This document shows, piece by piece, positions 9,126 to 18,699 of a stretch of DNA of 64,000 nucleotides. Under the pieces are notes generated by a model. It was not told where the DNA came from and did not search any database. It worked only from the letters and a program-made list of their open reading frames with translations. Each line of letters opens with the position of its first letter. The stretch's first letter is position 1. The stretch is taken from positions 930,001 to 994,000 of the forward strand of contig JAFLBJ010000001.1 of the NCBI GenBank assembly GCA_017303415.1. Reading direction: 5' to 3'. Made by a program: the position numbers and the translations under genes. The stretch is from Chitinophagales bacterium (lineage in GTDB: Bacteria; Bacteroidota; Bacteroidia; Chitinophagales; Chitinophagaceae).

Positions 9126-10592
9126 TTAGTTATCCGTCATCAGCGGGTTGAGTAACAGCTCACTAGACGGTATGGGCCAAATATATTGTTGTCCGCTGGC
9201 CGGGATGGAGTTCACACCGGGTTTGGCAGGCAGTGGCTGTCCCAGGCGGGTCAGGTCAGAGCCGGCAAAGCCTTCACCGAGCAATTCGATCCTTCTTTCG
9301 GTCATGATCGCATCGGCGAGAGCGGTAGCATCGGCGAAGCTGCCAGCTGTAAACACAGTGGTAGCATCGGAGCGGCCGCGGATGGCATTCAACAGGGCAA
9401 TGGCCTGGGCATCTACGGTATTGGTAGAACGCACGCGGGCTTCGGCCAGGTTGAGGATGACCTCGGCATAGCGGATCACGGGAGCCCAGTCAATAAACGG
9501 AGCGGCACCGGGATATTTGGAAACATATTGTTTACCTCCGGAGGTGACGACCAATGTCTTTCTCAAATCGGTAGCCAACCAACCCGTGTTGGAAATGATA
9601 CCGGTAGAAAGCAGGGAATATTCGCCATTACCACCATTTACCGCAGCGGGCAGGTAATAATAACCCAACTGGTTCTGTGTGCCAGGAGCTTCATTGGAAG
9701 CAAAAGGCATGGACAGAATGGACTCTGTGGTAGTATAGGGTGTTTTGAATACATTGGTCACATTGGCCTGCAGGGCATGGGCAACACCCGTAGTGGCAGT
9801 GAATGGAGCCGTTGCGGTCACAATCTTGTTGGCTTCAGTGATCACATTGGCATACTGCTGCATGCTGAGGTACACACGGGTTTTCATGGCAATGGCAGTA
9901 TTGCGATGAGCGCGCGTGGTATTCAGGGTGGCTGATGTATAGTTCAGCGGCAGGTTTGTTTCGGCAAAGTTCAAATCATCGATGATCTGCGCATATACCT
10001 CACCTACGGTATTACGGGCAGCGGCATAGTCAGCCGAACTCGTATTGCCTGTGAGACGAAGAGGAACACCCGGTTTGCTTCCGGCGCCATCCCAGTAAGG
10101 ACGGGCATAGAATTGCAACAGGGAGTAGTAGCACATGGCACGCAGGAACCGGGCCTCTCCAAGATAATTCTTGGACAATGCATCACCCACAACGCTGGTA
10201 CCTTTTGCCGCCATACCATCAATGAACACATTCGCGAGGTTGATGGCATAATAAGCGCGACCCCAATGATTCTCCACACTGTTGGTGGAACTATTGCTTG
10301 GCGTGTAGCTCCAGATATCATATCCGGTCACCACATTCGTACGGTCATTCATGAAATCGCCACCGCGGATATCGTTGAATATCTGGTAACGACCACCGAA
10401 CATACCGGCATTTTTGATGGTGGCATAGATCGAACGCACCTGACCTTCAATACGGGCTTGTGAATCAAAAGCCGAAAGATCGGAGATCGAAGTGGTTGGA
10501 ATGGGATTGAGGTTGCTCTTCTGGCAACCGGTGCCCAGGACCATCAGGCCTCCAAGCATTCCCAATGAAACTATATAGTGTTTGAATTTCAT
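9126..10592 (-). CDS. SusD/RagB family nutrient-binding lipoprotein (module 2)
   Basis: This is a surface lipoprotein partner of the SusC transporter just upstream. I place the start at the ATG at 10590-10592, which gives MKFKHYIVSLG and a lipobox GTGC at Cys23 (488 residues). A longer frame from 10622 would overlap the SusC stop and put charged residues before the signal peptide. SusD features include EARFLRAMCYYSLLQFYARP near residue 120, IRYAEVILNLAEARVRS, and MTERRIELLGEGFAGSDLTR near the C-terminus. It ends LLLNPLMTDN, a usual SusD ending. It differs clearly from the module 1 SusD, so the two modules probably take up different ligands. Confidence 0.93.
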   Translation of the reverse strand: MKFKHYIVSLGMLGGLMVLGTGCQKSNLNPIPTTSISDLSAFDSQARIEGQVRSIYATIKNAGMFGGRYQIFNDIRGGDFMNDRTNVVTGYDIWSYTPSNSSTNSVENHWGRAYYAINLANVFIDGMAAKGTSVVGDALSKNYLGEARFLRAMCYYSLLQFYARPYWDGAGSKPGVPLRLTGNTSSADYAAARNTVGEVYAQIIDDLNFAETNLPLNYTSATLNTTRAHRNTAIAMKTRVYLSMQQYANVITEANKIVTATAPFTATTGVAHALQANVTNVFKTPYTTTESILSMPFASNEAPGTQNQLGYYYLPAAVNGGNGEYSLLSTGIISNTGWLATDLRKTLVVTSGGKQYVSKYPGAAPFIDWAPVIRYAEVILNLAEARVRSTNTVDAQAIALLNAIRGRSDATTVFTAGSFADATALADAIMTERRIELLGEGFAGSDLTRLGQPLPAKPGVNSIPASGQQYIWPIPSSELLLNPLMTDN

Positions 10593-10611
10593 ACGTTTCT
10601 TTTTAAAGGGT

Positions 10612-13600
10612 TTAGAATCCAATGTTTAAACCAACAGTGATTGTACGGGCATTACCTACGGTGTTACGGTCAATACCCTGGTTGGTGGTACCATTACCGT
10701 TGGAGGAAACCTCAGGATCGGGACCGGGATATTTGGTGAAGATGAGCAGGTTGTTTCCACTTACATAGAAACGGGCCGAGCTCATTTTGGCTTTATCCAC
10801 AATATTCTTAGGAATATTATATCCCAGGCTCAAAGAACGCAGTTTCACGAAGTCACCTTTAAACACGTTAACATCCAGCGGGAAAGCAGAACCATTGGAG
10901 ATATTATCGCCAAATACCGCTTTGGGGATATCGGTGATGTCACCGGGCTTGGTCCATTTGCGCAGGATCGCTGTTTCATTGTTCCAGAAACGTTGGTCAC
11001 GCAGACCTGCTTGTGTACCATAGTAAATATAGAAACCAAGTTGGTAAGTGAACAGGAAGTTCATTTCAAAATTCTTATACCGAACAGTATTGTCGAAACC
11101 ACCCACGTATTTGGGGTTCGTGTTCTTATAAGGAGCTGCATCAGCCGCACTTACAGTTGGCGCCAGTGAACCATCGGCAAAAGAGAAACGGTTCTGACCA
11201 CTGGGGGCTACGTGCTGGAAGTATACATCCTGTCCGTTCTTATTAATAAAGATCCTTCTTCCGGTAGCTGGATCTACACCGTTGGTGCGGGTAATGAACA
11301 GCATACCGATGGGGAAACCAGGTTTTGTGATGCTGGGGTTCTCCAAACCACCGGTGGCAGAAAGAATCTGATCCAGACCAAGCGCGAGCGAAGTCACTTC
11401 ATTTTTATTATAGGTAATGTTGAAGGAAGTGGTCCAGCTGAAATCTTTCTTGGCGAAAGGCGTAGCGCTGATCATGAATTCAACACCCTTGTTGTACATG
11501 GTACCTACGTTGTCTGGGAGCGCAGAAGGCAATCCGGCAGAAGGAGGCTGGGGTACAAAAAGAAGCAGTCCGTCAATATTATTTTTATAATAAGTGATCT
11601 CCGATGTAATACGGTCATTCAGGAAACCAAAGTTGATACCGATATCGGTCTTGGTACTGGTTTCCCATCCGAGGTTGGAGTTACCAGCCTGGTTAAATAC
11701 CACGGTGGCATTTCCTCCATACAATCCGGAGCCAAAGGTAGAAAGCGAGGCGAAGTTGCCCAGGCCACTGATATTACCCACACGGCCATGGCTTCCACGG
11801 ATTTTGAAGCTGCTGAATACTTTGTCCAAACCGGCAGAAGACCAGAAATTCTCATTGGCAATTTCCCATCCGGCAGAAACACCCCAGAAGGTACCATACT
11901 TGCTGTTGGCACCCAGTTGAGAGGCACCATCACGACGCAGGTTGGCTGTCACAAAATATTTTCTGTCGTAGTTATATTGTACCCGGCCAAACTCAGAGTA
12001 AAGATAGTTCTCACCAATACCAAGACCAGAGGTGTTAGGCGTAGCCCATCCACCCTGAATATTGGTAAAGGCGGGATCGGATACATTGATACGGTTCAAA
12101 CCATACCCAACGAAATCTGATTTCTGTTGCTCAATACCTGCGAGTACACTTACATTATGCTTTTCAGCAAAGGTTTGATCAAACTGGGCGGTATTGGTCC
12201 AAACCCAACGCTTGTTCTTATTGAACCAGCTGCTGGCCGAACCATTGGAGGAGAAACCTTCACCGGAGATGGGGCTGAAATAAACTTCATTGTCCACCAA
12301 TACATAGTCAATTCCGAATACTGAACGAAGGGTCAGGAATTTCAGGGGTTTGACCTGCAAATAGGCGTTTGCAATGATGTGGTTGATCTCGGCATTGTTA
12401 CGGTTGTTATCCAATTGGATTACCGGGTTATTGAAACCCACCTGACCTTGTTTATTACCCATTACACCGATCAGGGCACCGGAATAGTTGTAGGTGCCAT
12501 CGTTATTATATGGAGAAATATTGGGGGCAGTAACCAGTACTACACGACCCAGACCTGCGGTAGAAAACGCATCACCCAGGGAACCGGAGCTCACAGCAGC
12601 CAGATTCTGTTCATTGGAGTACTGGATTTTTCCACCCAGGCTGATGGCTTTGTTTACCTTCTGGTCCACGTTCATGGTCAGGGAGATACGCTTGTAATCA
12701 TTGCGCTTGATGATACCTTCCTGATCGGTATAACCGGCCGAGAAGTAATAGTTGGTATTATCATTTGCACCGGATACACTTACTGTATTGCTGTGCTGTA
12801 CACCACGGCGGTAAACATAGTCATACCACTTGGTATTGATGGGATTTCCATCAGGGCCATTGGTCAGGGCAAACGTGTTGGTGGTGGCATTGAAAGTACC
12901 TGCATTTACCAGGGCTGAATTTTTGTGGTCTGTGTATTGGAAGGCATCCAGCAGTTCAGGAAGCCCGAATACATTAGTGAAACCTACCCAGCTGTCGAGG
13001 GTTACTTTGGCTTTGCCTGATTTACCTTTTTTGGTTGTGATGAACAATACCCCGTTGGCAGCGCGGCTACCGTAGATGGCAGAGGCGGCGGCATCTTTAG
13101 CGATGTCAACGCTTTCGATATCATTGGGGTTAATGCTCGCCAGGATATTACCTGCCGCACTGGTACCTGAGAAATCACCACTATACATGGGTACCCCATC
13201 TAATACGATCAGCGGATAGGAACTCAGCGAGATCGAGTTCGTACCACGGATACGCAGTACCGGAGGCGCGTTCAATACACCACTTGGGATGGTTACCTGA
13301 ACACCGGCGGCACGACCACCAAGAGCCTGTTCAAAACTCTGAACGGGTTTGTTGGCCAGGTCAGCGCCTTTAACGGTAGCAATGGAACCAGTCACTTCCT
13401 TTTTGCGCTGGGTACCATAACCCACCACGATCACATCTTGTAATACTTTTTCTTGCGGAGCAAGAGAAACATTGATGACGGTACGACCGCCAACAGCTTC
13501 TTCCACCGTCGTGAAATCCACGGCTGAGAAGACCAAAGTTTTTGCCTCGGCAGAGATGGCGATAGCGAAAGAGCCATTCGCATCGGTCATCGTACCTGTC

Positions 13601-13746
13601 CGGGAGCCTTTAACCTGTACTGAAACATTCGCCACGGGTGTCCCCGTGTTGTCTGTCACCTTTCCGGTAACAGTCTTTTGAGCCCATGCGCCAACGACCA
13701 ATAAGGCCTGGAACAGGGTAAGCAGGAGTAGTTTCCTCATGTGCAT
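10612..13746 (-). CDS. SusC/RagA family TonB-linked outer-membrane transporter (module 2)
   Basis: The 1044-residue barrel transporter may start at 13746 or at the second Met (13740, MRKLLLLTLFQ); the second fits a standard signal peptide ending VGAWAQ. Next are a carboxypeptidase-regulatory-like domain (TVTGKVTDNTGTPVANVSV) and the SusC consensus VIVVGYGTQRKKEVTGSIA. The plug carries LRIRGTNSISLSSYPLIVLDG and YGSRAANGVLFITTKKGKSG. The barrel ends in ITVGLNIGF with terminal Phe. SusD follows after 19 bases. It has the canonical YGTQ(R/K)K motif that the module 1 SusC lacks (there PYGTVKKTAFTG), another sign of different subfamilies. Confidence 0.95.
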   Translation of the reverse strand: MHMRKLLLLTLFQALLVVGAWAQKTVTGKVTDNTGTPVANVSVQVKGSRTGTMTDANGSFAIAISAEAKTLVFSAVDFTTVEEAVGGRTVINVSLAPQEKVLQDVIVVGYGTQRKKEVTGSIATVKGADLANKPVQSFEQALGGRAAGVQVTIPSGVLNAPPVLRIRGTNSISLSSYPLIVLDGVPMYSGDFSGTSAAGNILASINPNDIESVDIAKDAAASAIYGSRAANGVLFITTKKGKSGKAKVTLDSWVGFTNVFGLPELLDAFQYTDHKNSALVNAGTFNATTNTFALTNGPDGNPINTKWYDYVYRRGVQHSNTVSVSGANDNTNYYFSAGYTDQEGIIKRNDYKRISLTMNVDQKVNKAISLGGKIQYSNEQNLAAVSSGSLGDAFSTAGLGRVVLVTAPNISPYNNDGTYNYSGALIGVMGNKQGQVGFNNPVIQLDNNRNNAEINHIIANAYLQVKPLKFLTLRSVFGIDYVLVDNEVYFSPISGEGFSSNGSASSWFNKNKRWVWTNTAQFDQTFAEKHNVSVLAGIEQQKSDFVGYGLNRINVSDPAFTNIQGGWATPNTSGLGIGENYLYSEFGRVQYNYDRKYFVTANLRRDGASQLGANSKYGTFWGVSAGWEIANENFWSSAGLDKVFSSFKIRGSHGRVGNISGLGNFASLSTFGSGLYGGNATVVFNQAGNSNLGWETSTKTDIGINFGFLNDRITSEITYYKNNIDGLLLFVPQPPSAGLPSALPDNVGTMYNKGVEFMISATPFAKKDFSWTTSFNITYNKNEVTSLALGLDQILSATGGLENPSITKPGFPIGMLFITRTNGVDPATGRRIFINKNGQDVYFQHVAPSGQNRFSFADGSLAPTVSAADAAPYKNTNPKYVGGFDNTVRYKNFEMNFLFTYQLGFYIYYGTQAGLRDQRFWNNETAILRKWTKPGDITDIPKAVFGDNISNGSAFPLDVNVFKGDFVKLRSLSLGYNIPKNIVDKAKMSSARFYVSGNNLLIFTKYPGPDPEVSSNGNGTTNQGIDRNTVGNARTITVGLNIGF

Positions 13747-13896
13747 TTAGTTTAAGTTTCAAAAAAAAAATTGCGTAAACGGGGTTACACAACTTCGCCT
13801 TTAAAGGACACATATTTTGGACTTTTTTATGCAACAATGATGTCCGTTAACGCCTTGTTAACATTTGTTAATGATTGATAAGCGGTTTGAAGGGGC

Positions 13897-16227
13897 TTAT
13901 TTCTTGCGAAAACGGACCAGGGAAATGAGGACGGCCGGTAACAATACCAGATTGGTGATTGTTGCGGTGACCAGGGTGAGGGAGGTAAGCCAGCCGAGTG
14001 ACTGGGTTCCGCCAAAGCCACTAAAGCAGAATATGACAAAGCCGGCAATCAATACCAGGGAGGTGTAAATAATGCTTATTCCTGTGCTGTGAATGGTTTC
14101 AATCACAGTTTGTTGCATGTTGTATTGCTGTCGGGGAAGTTCCTGTTTAAAATTGATCAGGAACCGGATGGTTACATCGATCGCGATACCCAGGGCCACA
14201 CTAAAGATCAGGACGGTAGAGGGTTTCAGCCGGATTCCTACCCAACCCATTACCCCGGCGGTAATGACCAGCGGAATGATATTCGGGATCAATGAACAAG
14301 CCAGGATGCGGACCGAGCGAAACAGGTACAACATACAAACGGCGATAAGCGCAAATGCCCAGCCGATACTTTCTTTGAGGCCATTGATGATAAAGCGGTT
14401 TCCTTCCTGGAAGGTGACGGACGTACCGGTAAGCCGTACCGAGTACTTGCTGGTGTCAAAAAGCTGATTGGCCCGTTGCTGAATGGAATCCAGGATCTCC
14501 GGTAACCGATGACTTCCCACATCGGCCATATTTACGCTGATACGCGCTTCCTGCCGGGTACTATCCATAAAGGAAGCCACGATCCGTGAAAAGGAATTGG
14601 CAGTTCCTCCGTTCTCTGACGGGCGTACACTGAAATATTGATTCAAAGCCGGCATCACATACTCATCCGGAACGGAATAATAGGCACTGTCTCCGTCAAA
14701 AAAGGCTTGTTTGGCAAATTTCATTCCTTCCACAATGGATAAAGGGCGTGCCATTTCCGGACGGGCAGCGATGAATTGGGAAAGGGAATCAATATTCTTA
14801 AAGGTTTGCAAGGCATTTCTGCGCAAGCCATTCTTTTGTCTCGTATCCAAAATGATCTCCAGCGGCATGATCCCCCGGAAATTGGTCTCAAAGAACTTGA
14901 GGTCAGTATAGATCTTATCGGTTTTGGGAATATCATCCACAATAAACCCTTCGCTTTTTAACCGGAACATACCTGCCACCGAAACGATCACGATCAGCGT
15001 TGAATAGATATAGATGAGTTTTCGGTGGTTGAGCGACCATCTTTCCAGGCGATCCAGCCAGCGGTTGAGCCGGGGATTGTCCAGGTACTTGGTGTGTCTG
15101 GATTTGGGTGAAGGCAAATAACTTAATACGGCAGGGATCAATATTAATGAGATAAAAAACAGCAACATGATATTGATACCGGCCACTACACCAAACTCAC
15201 GCAATACTTCACTTTTGGTGAGGGCAAATACGGCAAAACCGATCGCTGCAGTCAGGTTACAAAATAAAGTGACGATTCCCATTTTCTCCACCATCAACAC
15301 CAAGGCCTGCTTTTTGTCACCGGTTTCATTATACGACGTATGAAATTTATTGAGAAAGTAGATGCAGTTGGGTATCCCGATCACCACCACCAGAGGAGGG
15401 ATCAGCGCTGTTAGCAACGAAATTCTATAACCAAACAGTTGCATGACTCCCAGGCTCCAGATAACACCAATAACGACCACGGAAAGGGAAAGCCACATGG
15501 CGGATAAGGAGCGGAAGAATAACAGGAGGATCAATGCCGACAAAACAAAGGAGGCGATCAAAAACCATTTCATCTCGTTGGCAATACGCACAGCCAGGAT
15601 GGTGCGTATATGGGGCAAACCGCTTTGATGGATCTCTATCTGATGTCTTTTTCCAAAATCACCCATAATGCGGGTGATATCATTGACCACCTTTTCCCTT
15701 TTCTTGGAAGCCAATACCTGCTTATTGATCCGTATTCCCATCAACCAGGAACTGGATTCGGCATTGTACAGAAAACCTTTATAAAAAGGCAAGGTTCCTA
15801 ATAAGGTAAAACTGCTGTCGATCTCCTGCTGAGAAAGCAATGTGTCCCTGAATAATGGAATGGAAAGAAGCCTTTCGTCTTCGGTTGATTTGACGAGATT
15901 GACGGCCGTGGCCACAGAAAGTATATCCTCTACCCCGGGAATGCGGCGGACTGTTTTTGAGGTGGATGTAAAATCATTCCAGAAGGAGGCATTGGATAAA
16001 CTGTCAGTTTGAAATCCGATCACCAGCAAATTGCCATCCTCGCCAAATTTTTTACGAAACTCCTGGTATGCTTTGTATTTGGGGTTGTCAGTAGGAATGG
16101 CCCGCGCGAATTCATAGCTCAATTCCACTTTATTTGCCAGATAGCCCATGCCTGCGGTCAATATGGCCAGAAGGATCAGGAGAGGCAAGCGATGTTTAAC
16201 AATGAATTGACCGAGTTTACGCCACAT
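13897..16227 (-). CDS. RND/MMPL-family transporter
   Basis: The 776-residue inner-membrane protein has the two-fold RND build. A first TM helix (about 14-30) is followed by a large periplasmic loop, five TM helices (about 215-370, with GIPNCIYFLNKFH), a seventh TM helix after a charged linker, a second loop, and a last block of TM helices ending LVTATITNLVLLPAVLISL. Relatives export lipids, hopanoids or siderophores using the proton gradient, or form SecD/F-like or patched-like carriers. The sequence SVALGIAIDVTIRFLINFKQ in the last block corresponds to the family's conserved proton-relay helix (Asp and charged residues). No periplasmic adaptor gene is adjacent. The cargo is unknown. Confidence 0.85.
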   Translation of the reverse strand: MWRKLGQFIVKHRLPLLILLAILTAGMGYLANKVELSYEFARAIPTDNPKYKAYQEFRKKFGEDGNLLVIGFQTDSLSNASFWNDFTSTSKTVRRIPGVEDILSVATAVNLVKSTEDERLLSIPLFRDTLLSQQEIDSSFTLLGTLPFYKGFLYNAESSSWLMGIRINKQVLASKKREKVVNDITRIMGDFGKRHQIEIHQSGLPHIRTILAVRIANEMKWFLIASFVLSALILLLFFRSLSAMWLSLSVVVIGVIWSLGVMQLFGYRISLLTALIPPLVVVIGIPNCIYFLNKFHTSYNETGDKKQALVLMVEKMGIVTLFCNLTAAIGFAVFALTKSEVLREFGVVAGINIMLLFFISLILIPAVLSYLPSPKSRHTKYLDNPRLNRWLDRLERWSLNHRKLIYIYSTLIVIVSVAGMFRLKSEGFIVDDIPKTDKIYTDLKFFETNFRGIMPLEIILDTRQKNGLRRNALQTFKNIDSLSQFIAARPEMARPLSIVEGMKFAKQAFFDGDSAYYSVPDEYVMPALNQYFSVRPSENGGTANSFSRIVASFMDSTRQEARISVNMADVGSHRLPEILDSIQQRANQLFDTSKYSVRLTGTSVTFQEGNRFIINGLKESIGWAFALIAVCMLYLFRSVRILACSLIPNIIPLVITAGVMGWVGIRLKPSTVLIFSVALGIAIDVTIRFLINFKQELPRQQYNMQQTVIETIHSTGISIIYTSLVLIAGFVIFCFSGFGGTQSLGWLTSLTLVTATITNLVLLPAVLISLVRFRKK

Positions 16228-16271
16228 AGTGTCTGGTTACTGTGCGGCAAAGAAACGAAATATTGTTTAGA

Positions 16272-16384
16272 CGTGAGGCGTGAGACCTCAGTCGTGAATC
16301 GTGAGATGAGAACACTGAGGTTAGACAACTTCTCGCGCCTCACGCCTCACGTCTCACGACTCATGTTTCACGTTTCACGTCTCA
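16272..16384. repeat. Inverted heptad array, CGTGAGR type
   Basis: The left arm (16272-16306) is five seven-base units, mostly CGTGAGG, CGTGAGA and CGTGAAT, with one inverted-looking unit CCTCAGT. The right arm (16336-16384) is seven units: CGCCTCA twice, CGTCTCA, CGACTCA, TGTTTCA, CGTTTCA and CGTCTCA. The arms are complementary and can form a long imperfect hairpin. It lies between the divergent RND and PorZ-like genes, just upstream of the latter's promoter. Confidence 0.85.
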
Positions 16385-16399
16385 CGTCCCCCTTTTTCC

Positions 16400-16407
16400 T
16401 AACTTCG
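16400..16407 (+). promoter_or_regulatory. Probable minus-7 element of the PorZ-like gene
   Basis: TAACTTCG is one base off the TAnnTTTG consensus and ends three bases before the proposed GTG start. The placement resembles the very short leaders of gatB and serS in this window. It supports the short start over the long upstream open frame. Confidence 0.3.
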
Positions 16408-16410
16408 ACT

Positions 16411-18699
16411 GTGGCCCTGAAAAACATATTCTTCTTCGTCCTGATTTTTTTCGCGACAGTGGCGGAAGCGCAATCGCTTATTCCACCAATTGGCCAATGG
16501 CGCGAACACTTGCCCTATCGTTCTGCGATAGGTGTGGTGGCAGCCGGGGAGAAAATCTATTGCGCTACTCCCTATTCGCTTTTTTCGCTGGATACAGATG
16601 AGCAATCGATTGAACGGTATAGCCGAATGACCGGATTGAATGAGACAGGATTGTCTGGTATTGCCTACGAACCGGTATCTGGCAAACTGCTGATCGCTTA
16701 TGCAAACAGTAATATAGATATCATTTATCGCAACGACATCTTCAATATTCCTGATATCAAACGCGAAGTGGTGACGGGGGATAAAAGAATCTATGCCGCC
16801 ACAGCGATCCAGGGCGATTTTTTTCTGAGTACGGGATTGGGTGTCATCCGGGTGAATGCCGGTCAGTATGAGATCCGGTCCACCTGGCTGATTGGAAATG
16901 GTGGAACACAGGTAAAAGTGAATTCTCTGGTTCTATTCAATGGGCTTTACCATGCAGCTACAGCCGAAGGATTAAAAAAGGTATCCGGACCAAACGCAGA
17001 CCCCTCATTTTTTGGCAACTGGGAAATATTGAGCGGACAAAATGGATTGCCAGCCGGTGAATGTCGTGATCTGGCAGTGGCCAATAATGTTTTGTTTGCC
17101 GTGGTGAGTGATCAGGTATTTGTTTTGGGACAGAATGGGCAATGGTCCCTGATACAGGACTCACCCGGTTGGTCGGTCAATTCGATTTCCCCGGCGGGTA
17201 ATAATATATTGATTTGCCAATCACAACCCGGTCAGGGAAGGGTTTTAGAGATCAACAATACGGGTACATTGATAAACAGTCTTCAATCAGGGTTATCGGT
17301 ACCTGCATTGGCACTTCGTCAGAATAACCTGACCTGGGTGGCCGATCGGGTCAATTCCCTGATCCGTTTTGATGGTACGGGAGCCAGTTCTTTCCGACCC
17401 AATTCTCCCGACTCCATTGCATTGGGTGGATTATTTGCCAGTAATGGCACCCTATGGGCCGGTGCCGGAAGTAGGGCCGGGGCAAATAATAAAAATGGGT
17501 TGTATCAATTGGCAGATGGTGAATGGACCAATTATAACGGACGAAATTTCCCGGCCCTGGATTCATTGCCTGATATCGTAACGGTCATTGCAGACCCAAA
17601 AACAGATACCGCCTGGGCGGGCTCATTTGGAGGTGGGTTGCTACGCATCACACCAGCAGGTGGCCTTACCATCTTTAAACAGAATTCACCCTTATCACCT
17701 ACTTTATTTGCGCCTGGTATCTATCGTGTGGCCGGATTGGCTATAGACAATGATGGTCATCTCTGGATCGGTAATGACGGAGCTGCTTCCCGGCTACAGG
17801 TCCGAAAAAAAGATGGCAGCTGGCTTTCCTTTGATCCTCCCTTTTCGACCGCTAACCGTTCCATGGGCTCCTTGTTGATCGATGGCTCCGGGCAGAAATG
17901 GATGATTTCACCGGGAGGAAATGGATTGTTTTGTTTTAATGATAAGAATACGCTTAACCAACCTTCCGATGATCAATGGAAATGGTTTCGTCAGGGAGGC
18001 GGACAGGGTAACCTGCCATCGAACCGGGTTTTGAGCCTTGCCCTTGATAAAAGTGGGTTTGTGTGGATCGGTACAGATGACGGGATCGGGATCATTCAAT
18101 GTCCGGAGTCGGTATTTGGTTCACCAGCTTGTGAAGCCATCATCCCGGTTGTATTACAGGGTAATTTTGCCGGTTTTCTTTTCAAAGGGGAAGAAGTGCG
18201 TGGAATCGCCGTGGATGGGGCCGATCGCAAATGGGTGGCTACAGGTAGCGGTGTGTTTCTGATCAGTCCCGAAGGAGAGAAGATCATTTATCAGTTCAAT
18301 GAGTCCAATAGTCCCTTGCTGAGCAATGATGTGCAGCAGGTAACAATAGATGGATCTACCGGGGAGGTATTTTTTGCCACAGCCAATGGCCTATGTTCCT
18401 TTCGAAGTACGGCTACGGAAGGCGGTGTGACACATTCAAACGTACTTGTTTTTCCCAATCCCGTGCCTCCGGGCTATGGCGGAACGATTGGTATAAAGGG
18501 GCTGGCCGAAAATGCCACGGTCAAGATCACCGAGTTGGATGGAAGGCTGGTTTTTCAAACCCGTGCACTCGGAGGCCAGGCCGTATGGGATGGGAAGGAT
18601 TACCGGGGAAGAAGGATCTCCACCGGTGTTTATCTTGTATTGGTGAGTGATGGAAAAAAAGAAACCCTCGCCTCCAAAATCGTTTTTATAAGTCAATGA
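16411..18699 (+). CDS. porZ: PorZ-like type IX secretion protein (two-component-regulator-type propellers, T9SS sorting domain)
   Basis: The frame is open far upstream (to 16009), but that part runs through the RND gene and the heptad repeat. I choose the GTG at 16411, which gives ALKNIFFFVLIFFATVAEAQ, a good signal peptide, and 762 residues. The mature protein starts with GQWREHLPYRSAIGVV and continues as beta-propeller repeats of the two-component regulator propeller type (for example HLWIGNDGAASR and GFVWIGTDDGIGII). It ends in a T9SS type A sorting domain (VFPNPVPP to KIVFISQ). PorZ of Porphyromonas belongs to the surface attachment complex that processes T9SS cargo; membership is inferred from the N-terminal motif and domain order. 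The stop overlaps recO by four bases (ATGA). Confidence 0.8.
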   Translation: MALKNIFFFVLIFFATVAEAQSLIPPIGQWREHLPYRSAIGVVAAGEKIYCATPYSLFSLDTDEQSIERYSRMTGLNETGLSGIAYEPVSGKLLIAYANSNIDIIYRNDIFNIPDIKREVVTGDKRIYAATAIQGDFFLSTGLGVIRVNAGQYEIRSTWLIGNGGTQVKVNSLVLFNGLYHAATAEGLKKVSGPNADPSFFGNWEILSGQNGLPAGECRDLAVANNVLFAVVSDQVFVLGQNGQWSLIQDSPGWSVNSISPAGNNILICQSQPGQGRVLEINNTGTLINSLQSGLSVPALALRQNNLTWVADRVNSLIRFDGTGASSFRPNSPDSIALGGLFASNGTLWAGAGSRAGANNKNGLYQLADGEWTNYNGRNFPALDSLPDIVTVIADPKTDTAWAGSFGGGLLRITPAGGLTIFKQNSPLSPTLFAPGIYRVAGLAIDNDGHLWIGNDGAASRLQVRKKDGSWLSFDPPFSTANRSMGSLLIDGSGQKWMISPGGNGLFCFNDKNTLNQPSDDQWKWFRQGGGQGNLPSNRVLSLALDKSGFVWIGTDDGIGIIQCPESVFGSPACEAIIPVVLQGNFAGFLFKGEEVRGIAVDGADRKWVATGSGVFLISPEGEKIIYQFNESNSPLLSNDVQQVTIDGSTGEVFFATANGLCSFRSTATEGGVTHSNVLVFPNPVPPGYGGTIGIKGLAENATVKITELDGRLVFQTRALGGQAVWDGKDYRGRRISTGVYLVLVSDGKKETLASKIVFISQ

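Noticed and set aside
11212-12120. 302-codon plus-strand frame inside the second SusC gene
   Set aside because: It lies wholly inside a well-supported gene on the other strand and has no domain; it is a shadow of that gene's codon usage.
16009-16410. Long N-terminal extension of the PorZ-like gene
   Set aside because: The frame runs through the RND gene on the other strand and the repeat array; the signal peptide and minus-7 element fit the GTG at 16411.
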